Assembly (NCBI GenBank): GCA_039030075.1
Contig: JBCCEW010000011.1
Location: forward strand, 103,378 to 167,377
Source of the DNA: Myxococcota bacterium
Lineage (GTDB): Bacteria > Myxococcota_A > UBA9160 > SMWR01
Length of the DNA: 64,000 bases
Reading direction: 5' to 3'
Position numbers and translations under genes: made by a program
Part shown: positions 37,802-46,255 of the stretch, piece after piece
Numbering within the stretch: position 1 is the stretch's first letter
Layout of the letters: every line of letters begins with the position of its first letter
Notes under the pieces: generated by a model
What the model saw: only the letters and a program-made list of their open reading frames with translations
Database searches by the model: none
What the model was told of the DNA's origin: nothing

Positions 37802-40101
37802 TCTTCTTCGGGCGTCGGCTCCTCGCCAACGAGCGCGGTGCGGTACGCGTCGAAGTCGGCGTCGAGCGCTTCGAGGTCCAGCTCCTCGAGCAGGGCATCG
37901 CGCACGCGCGTGTAGGGCTCGCCCGCCGCGAGACCCTCGAGGAGCCGCGGAATCGTCTTGCGGCGCGCACCGCGCGATTCGGTCAGGAAGCGGACGAGCG
38001 CGAGGGCGTTCGAGTAGGCGCCGTGATCGTCCCCTTCGAGTCGTCCCGAATCCCCTCGGAGCACCTCGGACGCCGAGGGAAGCTCGGCGGCACGGCGCTT
38101 CAACACCAGCCGATGACGATCCGGAACCGGCCCCCAGCGGCCGTCTTCCAGAGTGGGCAGTTCGACGTTCTCGGCGAAGCCCTCGGTGAGCCAGCCGGGC
38201 ACGTCCTGGCCGGCGAGATCGTCGAGGTACTGATGGGCCGCCTCGTGCCGGAGCGTTCGCAAGAGCGCGGCGCGGCTCGTGCTGTTCCAAGCGAGGAGCT
38301 GACGGTAGTACCCGCTGTAGACCCCGCGCGTGTGGGTAGGAGCGGAGTCGGCGAGAGCTGCCGCGTGGGCGAGGTAGCTCTCCGGGCCCGCGAAGATCCA
38401 GACCTGGGTGGGCTCGCGCGTCGGCGGCGTGCCCCAACCGGTGTGGGCGCGGAACTCGGCATGGGCCGCTTCGAGTGCTTCACCCGCAGCGCGCAGCGTG
38501 GCTTCGTCGAGCACAGCCGCGATCCGGAAGTGGGGGGTTTCGATCCGACGCACTTCCAGCAGCTCGGGCCCGTAGGCGAGCGCGAGGAACACCTCTTCCA
38601 GCGGCGCGAGGGTCTCGGCGTCGACACCGCGTCGTCGCGCCCCGTGTAGCACCGCGCGCGCGGACCCGAACTCGCCGCGCTGGAGATGCAAGCGCGTGAG
38701 ACTCGCGACGATCGGCGCATGGTCGGGTCGCACCCGGTAGCTCGTGGCCAGCGCCGCCTCCGCCGCATCGAAGCGGCGCGCGAGCTGGTGCAAACGTCCC
38801 CGCATGAGCTGCGCAGAGGCGAACTCGGGATCGGCCGCCAGTACGCGGTCGATCGCCGCACCCGCTGCCCCATAGTCGCGCATACCGAAGTGCGCATGTG
38901 CGCGCAGGAAGTCACGCACCGGCGGAGACAGGGCGGTCTGCGGGTCGAGCCGCTCCAACACGTCTTCGTGGCGTTTCTCGTCCAACGCCTCGGAAACCCA
39001 TTCGATGAGCGTGCGTTCACCATAGGGCCGCGATCCGGGCAAGCGGGAGTCCGCGCGCGGGTGAGCGGCCGACGCCTCGGAGGGCACGGGCTCGGAGAAC
39101 CAACCCGGCAGTCCGCCCGCCTCGCGGGCACGAAAAGCGGCGAAGGCCCTTTGCCGGTGACGATCGCGGAGACGGTCCCACCACGAGGGCTGGACACGCC
39201 CCCCGATCTCGAGGCTCTCGAAGCGCGGGAAGTCGACGGTGACGTGGCCGAAGACCTCGGGAGACTTCTGCCAGCGCCCGGATTCGGTGCCGTTCACCCC
39301 CGCCACGATCACGTTGCGGCCGACGATCAGCTCGGCCTCGAAGGGCTCGCCGCGACGCATCGGGAACCCGAGCTTCTCGAACGGGTCGTGGGCCCAGGGT
39401 CGGATGCGTCCCTCGTTTGCGCCCCAGTGTTCTCGCTTACGCACGACGCGATCCGGCCCGGCCACCTCGGCGACCTGGGCCGGCGTGTAGCCGTAGCGCC
39501 CCTTCACCAGGCGCGGGGGATTCCCGAGGATGAACTCGGTGTGGCCGTCCTCGCGCACCAGGGCGAGGAAACGCGACGACGCGTAGGAGCGGCCGCGCAC
39601 GCGCACGTGCGCCTCCTCGAAGAGCGCGGGGTGCATCAGCGCCCGCCGGCCGGGGTTCTCGGGCGCCGACCCGGCCGGCCATTCCACCTCGGGTTCGGAT
39701 TCTCTTCCCTCGAAGTCGCCGAGGGTGTCGGGCGTGTAGCGAAGCGCGAGCTCGCCGGCCTCGGCGTCGAAGGCGAGCACCTGGCCCGTGGTCAAGGCGT
39801 CGAGGGAGGGCGTCCGGTACCGGGACCGAAAGCGCAGCCGCTGGTCCAGCCACTCCACTTCGTTCCGCGCCTGGCGGGCGTAGAGCGCTCGCTTGTGGGC
39901 GTCCAGGAGCGCGGCGAGACGCGCGCCCGCCGCCTCGTCTGCGCCGGCGTCGAGTGCGGTATCGACGGCGCGCAATCCCGCGAAGAACGCCGCTGCGTCC
40001 GACTCGGTCGCGCGCGCCGGAGCCGCGGAGGCGGAGACAAGCAGGAGCAGGAGCCCGAGGACCCGGGTCCGAACCCATCGCGGGGAGCGCCGGAGCGACA
40101 T
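37786..40101 (-). CDS. Exported TPR protein with gluzincin metalloprotease domain (DUF1570-like)
   Basis: The protein has 771 residues. A basic start and a signal core (VLGLLLLLVSASAAPARA) imply export. The N-terminal half (about 30-320) is of unknown fold. TPR-like helical pairs run from about 395 to 510. The C-terminal domain contains HEAAH (619-623), with a downstream Glu in GWLTEGFAE (Glu640), a classical gluzincin zinc site. The family is often annotated DUF1570 or peptidase MA-like. ATG at 40101 begins a clear signal peptide; a GTG 15 codons upstream is the alternative. The substrate is unknown. It overlaps the SDR gene by 16 bases at its 3' end. Confidence 0.82.
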   Translation of the reverse strand: MSLRRSPRWVRTRVLGLLLLLVSASAAPARATESDAAAFFAGLRAVDTALDAGADEAAGARLAALLDAHKRALYARQARNEVEWLDQRLRFRSRYRTPSLDALTTGQVLAFDAEAGELALRYTPDTLGDFEGRESEPEVEWPAGSAPENPGRRALMHPALFEEAHVRVRGRSYASSRFLALVREDGHTEFILGNPPRLVKGRYGYTPAQVAEVAGPDRVVRKREHWGANEGRIRPWAHDPFEKLGFPMRRGEPFEAELIVGRNVIVAGVNGTESGRWQKSPEVFGHVTVDFPRFESLEIGGRVQPSWWDRLRDRHRQRAFAAFRAREAGGLPGWFSEPVPSEASAAHPRADSRLPGSRPYGERTLIEWVSEALDEKRHEDVLERLDPQTALSPPVRDFLRAHAHFGMRDYGAAGAAIDRVLAADPEFASAQLMRGRLHQLARRFDAAEAALATSYRVRPDHAPIVASLTRLHLQRGEFGSARAVLHGARRRGVDAETLAPLEEVFLALAYGPELLEVRRIETPHFRIAAVLDEATLRAAGEALEAAHAEFRAHTGWGTPPTREPTQVWIFAGPESYLAHAAALADSAPTHTRGVYSGYYRQLLAWNSTSRAALLRTLRHEAAHQYLDDLAGQDVPGWLTEGFAENVELPTLEDGRWGPVPDRHRLVLKRRAAELPSASEVLRGDSGRLEGDDHGAYSNALALVRFLTESRGARRKTIPRLLEGLAAGEPYTRVRDALLEELDLEALDADFDAYRTALVGEEPTPEEDQAPR

Positions 40102-40170
40102 GAACGAGGGCGAGGATTCCCACTCCGAAGCGCTCTGTCCACCCACGAGCCGTCATGGCCCAGCGATGGC

Positions 40171-40815
40171 CTATTTCCGCAGGTAGGCCACGAGCAGCTC
40201 GACCATCTCGTCGACGAAGCGGGGATCCTCGAGATACCCGGGACGCTCGTCGACCGTTTCACGGATCATGGCGTAGCCGACGCGGTCGACCAGGAACGCT
40301 GCGTGCTCCAGGTTCTCGGGGCGGACCTCCTCGCGGTGGCGCTGACACCACGCCTGCAAGAAGAGCTCGACCACGTGGGGTCCACTCGGGTGGGGCGGCA
40401 TGCGCGCGTCGCCGAGGATGCGCATGTCGGTGCGCTTGCGGTGCTCGTGGTACAGACCGGCGTGCATCGCCAGCAAGCGTCGGTGCTGGGCCACGATCCG
40501 TTCGATGAAGAAGCGGAACATCTCCTCGAGCGGAAGCTCGAGCGCTTCGCTCGCCCAACGCACGCGCTGTTCGAGATTGCGCTCCTCTTCGGCCAGGAAG
40601 ATCGCGTCCACCAGCCCTTCCTTGTCCTCGAAGTACTGGTAGAGCGAACCGATGCTCACCCCCGCGACGTCGGCGATGCGGTTCGTCGTCAGCGCCTCGC
40701 TGCCCTCTTCGTCGAGGATGCGGCGCGTCGCCTCGAGCAGACTCTCCACGAGCACCCGGGAGCGCGCCTGACGCGGTGCGCGTCGGCGCGGGTCGGGAGG
40801 TGAGGGACTGCTCAT
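40171..40815 (-). CDS. TetR/AcrR family transcriptional regulator
   Basis: This is a 214-residue TetR regulator. An extended basic N-terminal arm (RRRAPRQARSRV) leads to the helix-turn-helix: ESLLEATRRILDEEGSEALTTNRIADVAGVSIGSLYQYFEDKEGLV. The C-terminal helical domain (about 75-214) is the ligand and dimer domain. ATG at 40815 has GGAGGT about 11 bases upstream. Its promoter region holds a 7-bp-arm palindrome consistent with autoregulation. The adjacent targets would be the gluzincin-like gene 69 bases downstream, or the repeat-protein gene divergent to it. Confidence 0.92.
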   Translation of the reverse strand: MSSPSPPDPRRRAPRQARSRVLVESLLEATRRILDEEGSEALTTNRIADVAGVSIGSLYQYFEDKEGLVDAIFLAEEERNLEQRVRWASEALELPLEEMFRFFIERIVAQHRRLLAMHAGLYHEHRKRTDMRILGDARMPPHPSGPHVVELFLQAWCQRHREEVRPENLEHAAFLVDRVGYAMIRETVDERPGYLEDPRFVDEMVELLVAYLRK

Positions 40816-40843
40816 GGATGCTTGAGACCTCCGCGTGCAAACG

Positions 40844-40876
40844 CGAGTCCGAGTGGACTCGAACACACCAAGCCTA
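40844..40876 (-). promoter_or_regulatory. TetR-gene promoter with palindromic operator
   Basis: A -10-like TAGGCT on the minus strand (40876-40871) predicts transcription starting near 40864. Immediately downstream lies CGAGTCC-GAGT-GGACTCG (40844-40861), an 18-base palindrome with perfect 7-base arms. This is a usual size for a TetR operator, and the position fits autorepression of the adjacent TetR gene. No good -35 is seen. Confidence 0.55.
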
Positions 40877-41003
40877 ACCGGAACCCGTTGCGAATCGACG
40901 ACTTGCGCGACCGCCGGGAGCCCTTCGATGACCGCGTACGCGAGTGGTTCCTCGTAGGTGGTGGGTCTATCGATTCCGTTACCCCTGCTTGGAGGATCCC
41001 TCG

Positions 41004-43781
41004 ATGTGTGATGTACGTCTCACCGCGTTCGCCGCTTCACTCTTTGCGACGCTCGCCGCGTTCCCTGCCTTCGCCCAACCCATGCTGGTGCAGGACGTCA
41101 ACCTCTCGACCTCGGAAGGTCACGGCTATCCGCGCAACGTGGTCGACCTCGGCGGCCCGACTCTCGTGTTCGAAGGTCGAACCTTCGAAGGCACCTTTGC
41201 ATTCACGAGCGATGGGACCCTCGCGGGTACCCAACAGATCACGGCGAACGTCGCGATGGTCGCCGGCACCCCGACCACCGCCTTCAGCGGCTTCGCCTAT
41301 TTCGCCGGAACCACCGACGCCGAGGGCACCGAGCTCTGGCGCACCGACGGCACCGAGGTCGGCACCACCCTCGTGTCCGACATCGTGTCGGGACCGGGTG
41401 ACAGCTCTCCGAGCAACTTCACCGTCGTCGGCAGCACGCTCTTCTTCACGGCCAGCGATTCGGACGGGAATGAACTCTGGATGACCGACGGCACCGCCGT
41501 CGGCACGGTCCAGGTGGCCGACATCCGGCCGGGCGGCATCGGATCGAACCCCCGCAACCTCACCGACGTGGGCGGGACACTCTTCTTCACCGCCAGCAAT
41601 TCGGACGGAAACGAACTCTGGACGAGCGACGGCACGGGCGCGGGGACCGTCCAGGTTCTCGACATCCGCTCGGGAAGCAGCAGCTCGAGTCCGTCGGCGC
41701 TCACGCCGTTCCTCGGAGTGCTCTACTTCTTCGCGAACGACGGCACCAACGGCAAGGAGCTCTGGACGAGCGATGGCACGGGGGTGGGCACGGTGCAGGT
41801 CGTCGACATCAACCCGACGGGTGGCATCAGCGGCTTCGAGCTCGCCGTTTCGAACGGCGCGCTGTACTTCGCGGGCACCAACGGCGTCGACGGAACCGAG
41901 CTCTGGACGAGCGACGGCACGGCATTGGGCACGCTGCAGGTGGCGGACATCCAGCTCGGCCCCGGCAGTTCCTTTCCCACCGAGTTCGCGTCCGTGGGCA
42001 CGTCCACCGTGTTCCGGGCCGACGACGGATCCGACGGCCAGGAGCTCTGGGTGACCGATGGGACGGCGCTGGGCACCCAGCTCCTGCTCGACGTGCAGCC
42101 GGGCGCACCCGGCTCCGGACTGGCCGGACTCGTCGCGAGCGGTGGCCTGGTCTACTTCTCTGCGGACGACGGTGCCGATGGACAGGAGCTGTGGAAGACC
42201 GACGGCACCACGGTCGGGACGGTGCTGGTCACCGACCTCCACTCCGGTGCTCCCAACGCCTTCGACATCTTCGGAACCCTCGAGATGTGGGTGGCCGGTG
42301 GCACGCTCTACTTCCAGGCCACCGACGGCAGCAGCGGGTTCGAGCTCTGGAAGACCGACGGCACGGTGGTCGGAACCCTGCAGGTGTCCGACACCTGGGA
42401 CGGCACGAACAACGCGCAGATCCGCGGCATGGCGGCGCTCGGGTCGAACCTGCTCTTCACGGCGCGGAGCGGCAGCTCGCGGGATCTGTGGACGAGCGAC
42501 GGCACGGCGGCAGGCACGAGTGTCGTGCGCGACATCCTTCCCGCCGGCGACCCCGACGTCGACGAGCTGATCGTCGTCGGTGGGACGGCCTACTTCCGGG
42601 CCGACGATGGCAGCGGCCTCGAGCTCTGGAAGAGCGACGGCACCGACCTCGGAACGACGCGCGTCGCCGACATCGTGGGCGGGCCCGGCGGATCCTCGCC
42701 CCAGATGCTCGGCGCACTCGGGAGCAGCGTGCTCTTCAGCGCCGACGACGGCAGCAACGGCCGCGAGCTGTGGGTGAGCGACGGGACCGACCCCGGCACC
42801 CAGCTCGTCGACGACCTGAACCCCGGCGCGTCGGGGTCGTCCCCGTCACCCGGCCTCGAGGTCGGCGGCGTGTTCTACTTCCGGGCTTCCGACGCCACGA
42901 ACGGCAGTGAGCTCTGGGTGACCGACGGGACGATGGCGGGCACCAGTCTCGTGACCGATCTCAACCCGGGCACGGGGAGCGGCTTCATCGGCGGCATGAT
43001 CGCCTTCGCCGGGGAGCTCTACTTCGCCGGCAACGACGGCACGGGCACCGAGCTGTGGAAGACCGACGGTACGGCGGCGGGCACGACGCTCGTGAAGGAC
43101 ATCCGTGCCGGCACCTTCTTCGGCTCCCAGCCCAACTCTTTCGTCGAGCTGGGCGGCACGCTCTACTTCCTGGCCAACGACGGCACGAACGGCGAGGAGA
43201 TCTGGGAGAGCGACGGCACCACCGCCGGCACCCAGCTGCTGCTCAACATCGGGCCCGGCTCGATCGGGCTCGGCAACTTCGTGGCGTCGAAGCTGGTGGT
43301 CGCGAACGGTGCCCTCTTCTTCCCGGCCAGCGACGGCACCACCGGACGCGAACTCTGGATGAGCGATGGCACCGCGGCGGGCACCGCCCTCTTGAAGGAG
43401 ATCCGGCCCGGCTCGAGCAGCAGCTTCACCGACTTCACGCCGGTGATCAGCGAGGTGAGCGGCACGCTCTACTTCGCGGCCGACGATGGCACGAACGGCC
43501 GCGAGGCCTGGATCAGCGACGGCACCACCGCCGGGACGGTTGCCCTCGGCGACATCGCGACGGGTCCGGCCGATTCGGACCCGACGGGCGAGGGCTTCAT
43601 CGGCGTCGGCACCCAGGTGTACTTCGCCGCCACCGATGGCGACGTGGGCGAGGAGCTGCGCGTGCTGCCCGAGCCGGGCGCGCTCGGCCTTGCCATCGGC
43701 GCGCTGGCCTGCGGTGTCTTGGGGCGGCGCGGGGCTCGGTCCGCCGCTCACGCGGGCACCCGCACCTCACGTGACTCCTGA
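41004..43781 (+). CDS. Secreted ELWxTDGT-repeat protein with PEP-CTERM-like tail
   Basis: The protein has 925 residues. A signal peptide (LTAFAASLFATLAAFPAFA) is followed by about 16 copies of a roughly 50-residue unit. Each contains ELW-x-(T/S)-DGT-x-x-GT, a V-x-D-I strand and an LYF-x-A-x-DG-x-x-G turn, which suggests a large beta-propeller or solenoid. The end reads PEPGALGLAIGALACGVLGRRGAR, like a PEP-CTERM exosortase signal, though an extra 17-residue tail follows the Arg pair. The ATG has GGAGGA 7 bases upstream, which settles the start. It is probably an adhesin or matrix protein at the cell surface (inference). The DNA repeats follow from the protein repeats. Confidence 0.87.
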   Translation: MCDVRLTAFAASLFATLAAFPAFAQPMLVQDVNLSTSEGHGYPRNVVDLGGPTLVFEGRTFEGTFAFTSDGTLAGTQQITANVAMVAGTPTTAFSGFAYFAGTTDAEGTELWRTDGTEVGTTLVSDIVSGPGDSSPSNFTVVGSTLFFTASDSDGNELWMTDGTAVGTVQVADIRPGGIGSNPRNLTDVGGTLFFTASNSDGNELWTSDGTGAGTVQVLDIRSGSSSSSPSALTPFLGVLYFFANDGTNGKELWTSDGTGVGTVQVVDINPTGGISGFELAVSNGALYFAGTNGVDGTELWTSDGTALGTLQVADIQLGPGSSFPTEFASVGTSTVFRADDGSDGQELWVTDGTALGTQLLLDVQPGAPGSGLAGLVASGGLVYFSADDGADGQELWKTDGTTVGTVLVTDLHSGAPNAFDIFGTLEMWVAGGTLYFQATDGSSGFELWKTDGTVVGTLQVSDTWDGTNNAQIRGMAALGSNLLFTARSGSSRDLWTSDGTAAGTSVVRDILPAGDPDVDELIVVGGTAYFRADDGSGLELWKSDGTDLGTTRVADIVGGPGGSSPQMLGALGSSVLFSADDGSNGRELWVSDGTDPGTQLVDDLNPGASGSSPSPGLEVGGVFYFRASDATNGSELWVTDGTMAGTSLVTDLNPGTGSGFIGGMIAFAGELYFAGNDGTGTELWKTDGTAAGTTLVKDIRAGTFFGSQPNSFVELGGTLYFLANDGTNGEEIWESDGTTAGTQLLLNIGPGSIGLGNFVASKLVVANGALFFPASDGTTGRELWMSDGTAAGTALLKEIRPGSSSSFTDFTPVISEVSGTLYFAADDGTNGREAWISDGTTAGTVALGDIATGPADSDPTGEGFIGVGTQVYFAATDGDVGEELRVLPEPGALGLAIGALACGVLGRRGARSAAHAGTRTSRDS

Positions 43782-43789
43782 ACGTCACG
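43770..43789. repeat. Short inverted repeat at gene end
   Basis: CGTGAC (43770-43775) and GTCACG (43784-43789) are separated by 8 bases and overlap the stop codon of the ELWxTDGT-repeat gene. It could fold as a weak transcript-end hairpin, but there is no U-tract. Confidence 0.3.
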
Positions 43790-43837
43790 CGACTCCTGGC
43801 TGCGGCGGGTTATGCTGCTGCCGGGAGCACCGGTTTC

Positions 43838-44161
43838 GTGGAGCTGTTTCTCGTCGTCTTTCTCTGCCTCTACCTCGCACCCTGGTGCGTGGCCGAAGGC
43901 CGCGAGCTCCCATCGAAGAACTGGGTCCTCGCTGCAAACCTGCTGCTCGGCTGGACGTTGATCGGGTGGGTCGCGACCCTCGCTTGGGCCCTGCGCAGCG
44001 AGAAACCCGGCAGCGCGCCCGGCTTGCAGGTCCTGCCCGGCGGCCGACCGGATCGAGCCGAGAGCGAGCCGAGTGCACCGACGGCGGCTCCCGCCGCGCA
44101 CTTGACCCTCGTGGGCGGTGACGCGCTCCCGAGGGCGGGCGACGCAACACGACACGGCTAG
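43838..44161 (+). CDS. Small membrane protein, superinfection-immunity-like
   Basis: This 107-residue protein has two membrane helices: MELFLVVFLCLYLAPWCVA (1-19) and VLAANLLLGWTLIGWVATLAWAL (about 30-52). The A-N-L-L-L-G-W-T-L-I-G-W core matches the small T4 Imm/superinfection-immunity-like family (PF14373). That family is widespread in bacterial chromosomes outside phages and has no proven role there. A Pro/Ala-rich cytoplasmic tail follows. The GTG start is preceded by GGGAG and a TATGCT box. There are no phage genes nearby. Confidence 0.75.
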   Translation: MELFLVVFLCLYLAPWCVAEGRELPSKNWVLAANLLLGWTLIGWVATLAWALRSEKPGSAPGLQVLPGGRPDRAESEPSAPTAAPAAHLTLVGGDALPRAGDATRHG

Positions 44162-44217
44162 CCTTGCTGGAATCCGGCAGCCGCCCGCCTGCCACGCGCG
44201 CTCGATCGGGGATTCCC

Positions 44218-45273
44218 GTGACCCAGCTTGGACGAAAGACCGCTCTCCCGGTGGGGTTCGTCGCGACGCTCTTCGTGGTGATCGCCGCGAGCGCAGAGCC
44301 GGACCCCTCCTCCCTCGGTCCGGCGCCGCGCAGCGAAGACGGGCGCTTCACCAACTGGGCGGGCGAACTCCCGCACGGAACCCTCGGCGTCCGCCTACCG
44401 TTCTTCTTGCGTCGGGTCGTGGGCGCGTCGGGAGACGGCGCTCCCGAACGCGTCGAGAACGACGGCGCCTTCCTGCGCGAGAACGCGCGCCACAGCACCC
44501 CGACGATCACCTGGGTCGGCCACGCCACCTTCCTGGTGCAGATGGACCACACGACCTTCCTCACCGACCCGATCTGGTCGGACACGGCGAGCCCGATCTT
44601 CCTGGGCCCCCAGCGCTTCGTCGAACCCGGCCTCGCGATCGAAGTGCTCCCCTCGATCGACTTCGTCGTGGTCTCGCACAACCACTACGACCACCTCGAC
44701 CTCGCGAGTCTGCGGGCGCTGGCCGAACGCGACCCGGAGACCCGCTTCTACGTCCCCCTCGGCAACGCCGCGCTCCTGCGTTCCGAGGGCATCGAGCGGG
44801 TCGTCGAACTCGACTGGGGGGAGAGTCGCGTGCAGGGCGGCGTCCGGATCCACTGCCTTCCGGCGAAGCACTGGAGCAAGCGCGGTCTCACCGACGATCT
44901 CGAGACCCTGTGGGCGTCCTGGGCCGTGACCGGAGCGGAGCGTCGCTTCTACTTCGCTGGCGACACGGGCTACTTCGAGGGCTTCCGCCGCATCGCCGAG
45001 GTCTTCGGAGGCTTCGACCTCGCCGCCGTTCCGATCGGCGCCTACGACCCGCGCGCGATGATGGCGCCCTCGCATCTCAACCCGGAGGAAGCCGTCCGCG
45101 CTGCCGTGGACCTCAAGGCCGCGCGCGCCGTGGGCATGCACTTCGGCACCTTCGATCTCTCCGACGAGCCGCTCGACGAGCCCCCGCGTCGCTTCCGCGC
45201 AGCCGCGGCCGCCACCGAGCTCGGCGCCGACGGCGCCTGGATCCTGGACGTCGGCGAGACGCGCCCGTTCTGA
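44218..45273 (+). CDS. Exported MBL-fold hydrolase (NAPE-PLD/UlaG-like)
   Basis: The protein has 351 residues. The N-terminal MTQLGRKTALPVGFVATLFVVIAASA is a signal or anchor. The metallo-beta-lactamase core follows: WVGHATFLVQMD, the metal motif SHNHYDHLD, LPAKHWSKRG, YFAGDTGYFEGF and VGMHFGTFDLSDE, in the NAPE-PLD-like order. Related bacterial enzymes cleave phosphodiester or lactone substrates. GTG at 44218 is chosen because it begins the signal peptide; an in-frame TTG 18 codons earlier is less likely. The substrate is unknown. Confidence 0.88.
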   Translation: MTQLGRKTALPVGFVATLFVVIAASAEPDPSSLGPAPRSEDGRFTNWAGELPHGTLGVRLPFFLRRVVGASGDGAPERVENDGAFLRENARHSTPTITWVGHATFLVQMDHTTFLTDPIWSDTASPIFLGPQRFVEPGLAIEVLPSIDFVVVSHNHYDHLDLASLRALAERDPETRFYVPLGNAALLRSEGIERVVELDWGESRVQGGVRIHCLPAKHWSKRGLTDDLETLWASWAVTGAERRFYFAGDTGYFEGFRRIAEVFGGFDLAAVPIGAYDPRAMMAPSHLNPEEAVRAAVDLKAARAVGMHFGTFDLSDEPLDEPPRRFRAAAAATELGADGAWILDVGETRPF

Positions 45274-45280
45274 ACGCCCG

Positions 45281-45311
45281 GACGGCGCGGACTGGGACCG
45301 ATCCCGCCGTC
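45281..45311. terminator. Possible hairpin between convergent genes
   Basis: GACGGCG (45281-45287) and CGCCGTC (45305-45311) are perfect complements around a 17-base loop, in the 37-base gap between the convergent MBL-fold and barrel genes. There is no U-tract, so termination is only a possibility. Confidence 0.35.
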
Positions 45312-46045
45312 TAGAAGCGGAACGACACGCCGGCCACCGCGTGGTGGACGGCGAGGCGGGTGGCGAGGCGCACGTCGATGTCCGGGCCGAAGTCGAAGTC
45401 GACCTCGTCGTCGAAGTCGAGGTCGACGCGGGTGTACCGGTACTCGGTGAACACCGCGAAGTTCGGGTGGAACTGGAAGGCCATGCCGCCGCGCGCGTCG
45501 AACCCGACGTCGAGCTTCGCGTCGACGAAGTCCTCGAAGATCTCGAAGCGCGAGAAGTCGGCGTTGGCGATGGTGACCGTGAAGCCGGGTCCGATCGCCC
45601 CATAGGGTTGGAGTTGTCCGTTCGGGAACTCATCGCTGGTGAGCAGGGGCAAGCGCAGCATGAGCAGCGGCGTCACGGGGACCGCGAGCAGGTCGAGCTT
45701 CGCGATGTTGTCGTCGCTCGCCGAGTAGAAGGAGAAGTCGAGCCCCACGCCCAGGAACTTCGCCCAGCCCGGGAACCAGTAGCCGCCGCGCAGGCCAAAA
45801 GTGGACGAGGCGTACTCGTAGTCGGTCCGGCTGCGGGTCAGCACCGGCAGACCCAGGTTGTTGCAGCCGGTGCAGCGGAGGGTGTCGTTCTCGGCGAAGG
45901 ACGGCCCGGCGTAGCCTTCGACGAAGAACTCGGCCGAAGCGAGCTGTGGCAACGCCACGGCAAGCAGCAAGCCGAAGAGCGCGAAACCGCGGCGCCGCCG
46001 CCGAAAGTCCTCGCCTCGCATCGATCGCCGTCGGGCTCCAACCAT
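45311..46045 (-). CDS. Outer-membrane beta-barrel protein (OmpA/OMPP1-like small barrel)
   Basis: The protein has 244 residues. A basic n-region and core (GFALFGLLLAVALPQLASA) form the signal peptide. The mature protein has alternating strands: FFVEGYAGPSFA, STFGLRGGYWF, FLGVGLDFSFY, LQPYGAIGPGFTV, NFAVFTEYRYTRV, and it ends in GVSFRF with C-terminal Phe, typical of outer-membrane barrels. An acidic loop DLDFDDEVDFDFG is also present. ATG at 46045 has AAGGGGG 6 bases upstream. It lies divergently from an acyl-CoA dehydrogenase. Its function is unknown. Confidence 0.85.
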   Translation of the reverse strand: MVGARRRSMRGEDFRRRRRGFALFGLLLAVALPQLASAEFFVEGYAGPSFAENDTLRCTGCNNLGLPVLTRSRTDYEYASSTFGLRGGYWFPGWAKFLGVGLDFSFYSASDDNIAKLDLLAVPVTPLLMLRLPLLTSDEFPNGQLQPYGAIGPGFTVTIANADFSRFEIFEDFVDAKLDVGFDARGGMAFQFHPNFAVFTEYRYTRVDLDFDDEVDFDFGPDIDVRLATRLAVHHAVAGVSFRF

Positions 46046-46255
46046 GACCACCCCCTTGGCGCGCTCGTGGAAGCTAGCACCTCGCGCCTACGCCCATCTC
46101 GGAACGGGGCCGAGCGGGCCCGTCTGGAACTCTGTCAGGGTTCCTGTCACAATGTGGGCGCGCCGCGGCAGGCCCGGCTTGCCCCACCGACGCCGCCCCC
46201 CCAACGGCCCCAAGCAGGGAAATCCTGCCCGTGGGACCCGCACGAGGAGACCGCT

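Noticed and set aside
41004..43781. Regularly spaced DNA repeats as a CRISPR array
   Set aside because: The repeats follow the roughly 50-residue protein unit in frame, vary at third positions and lie in an expressed-looking gene with signal peptide and ribosome binding site.
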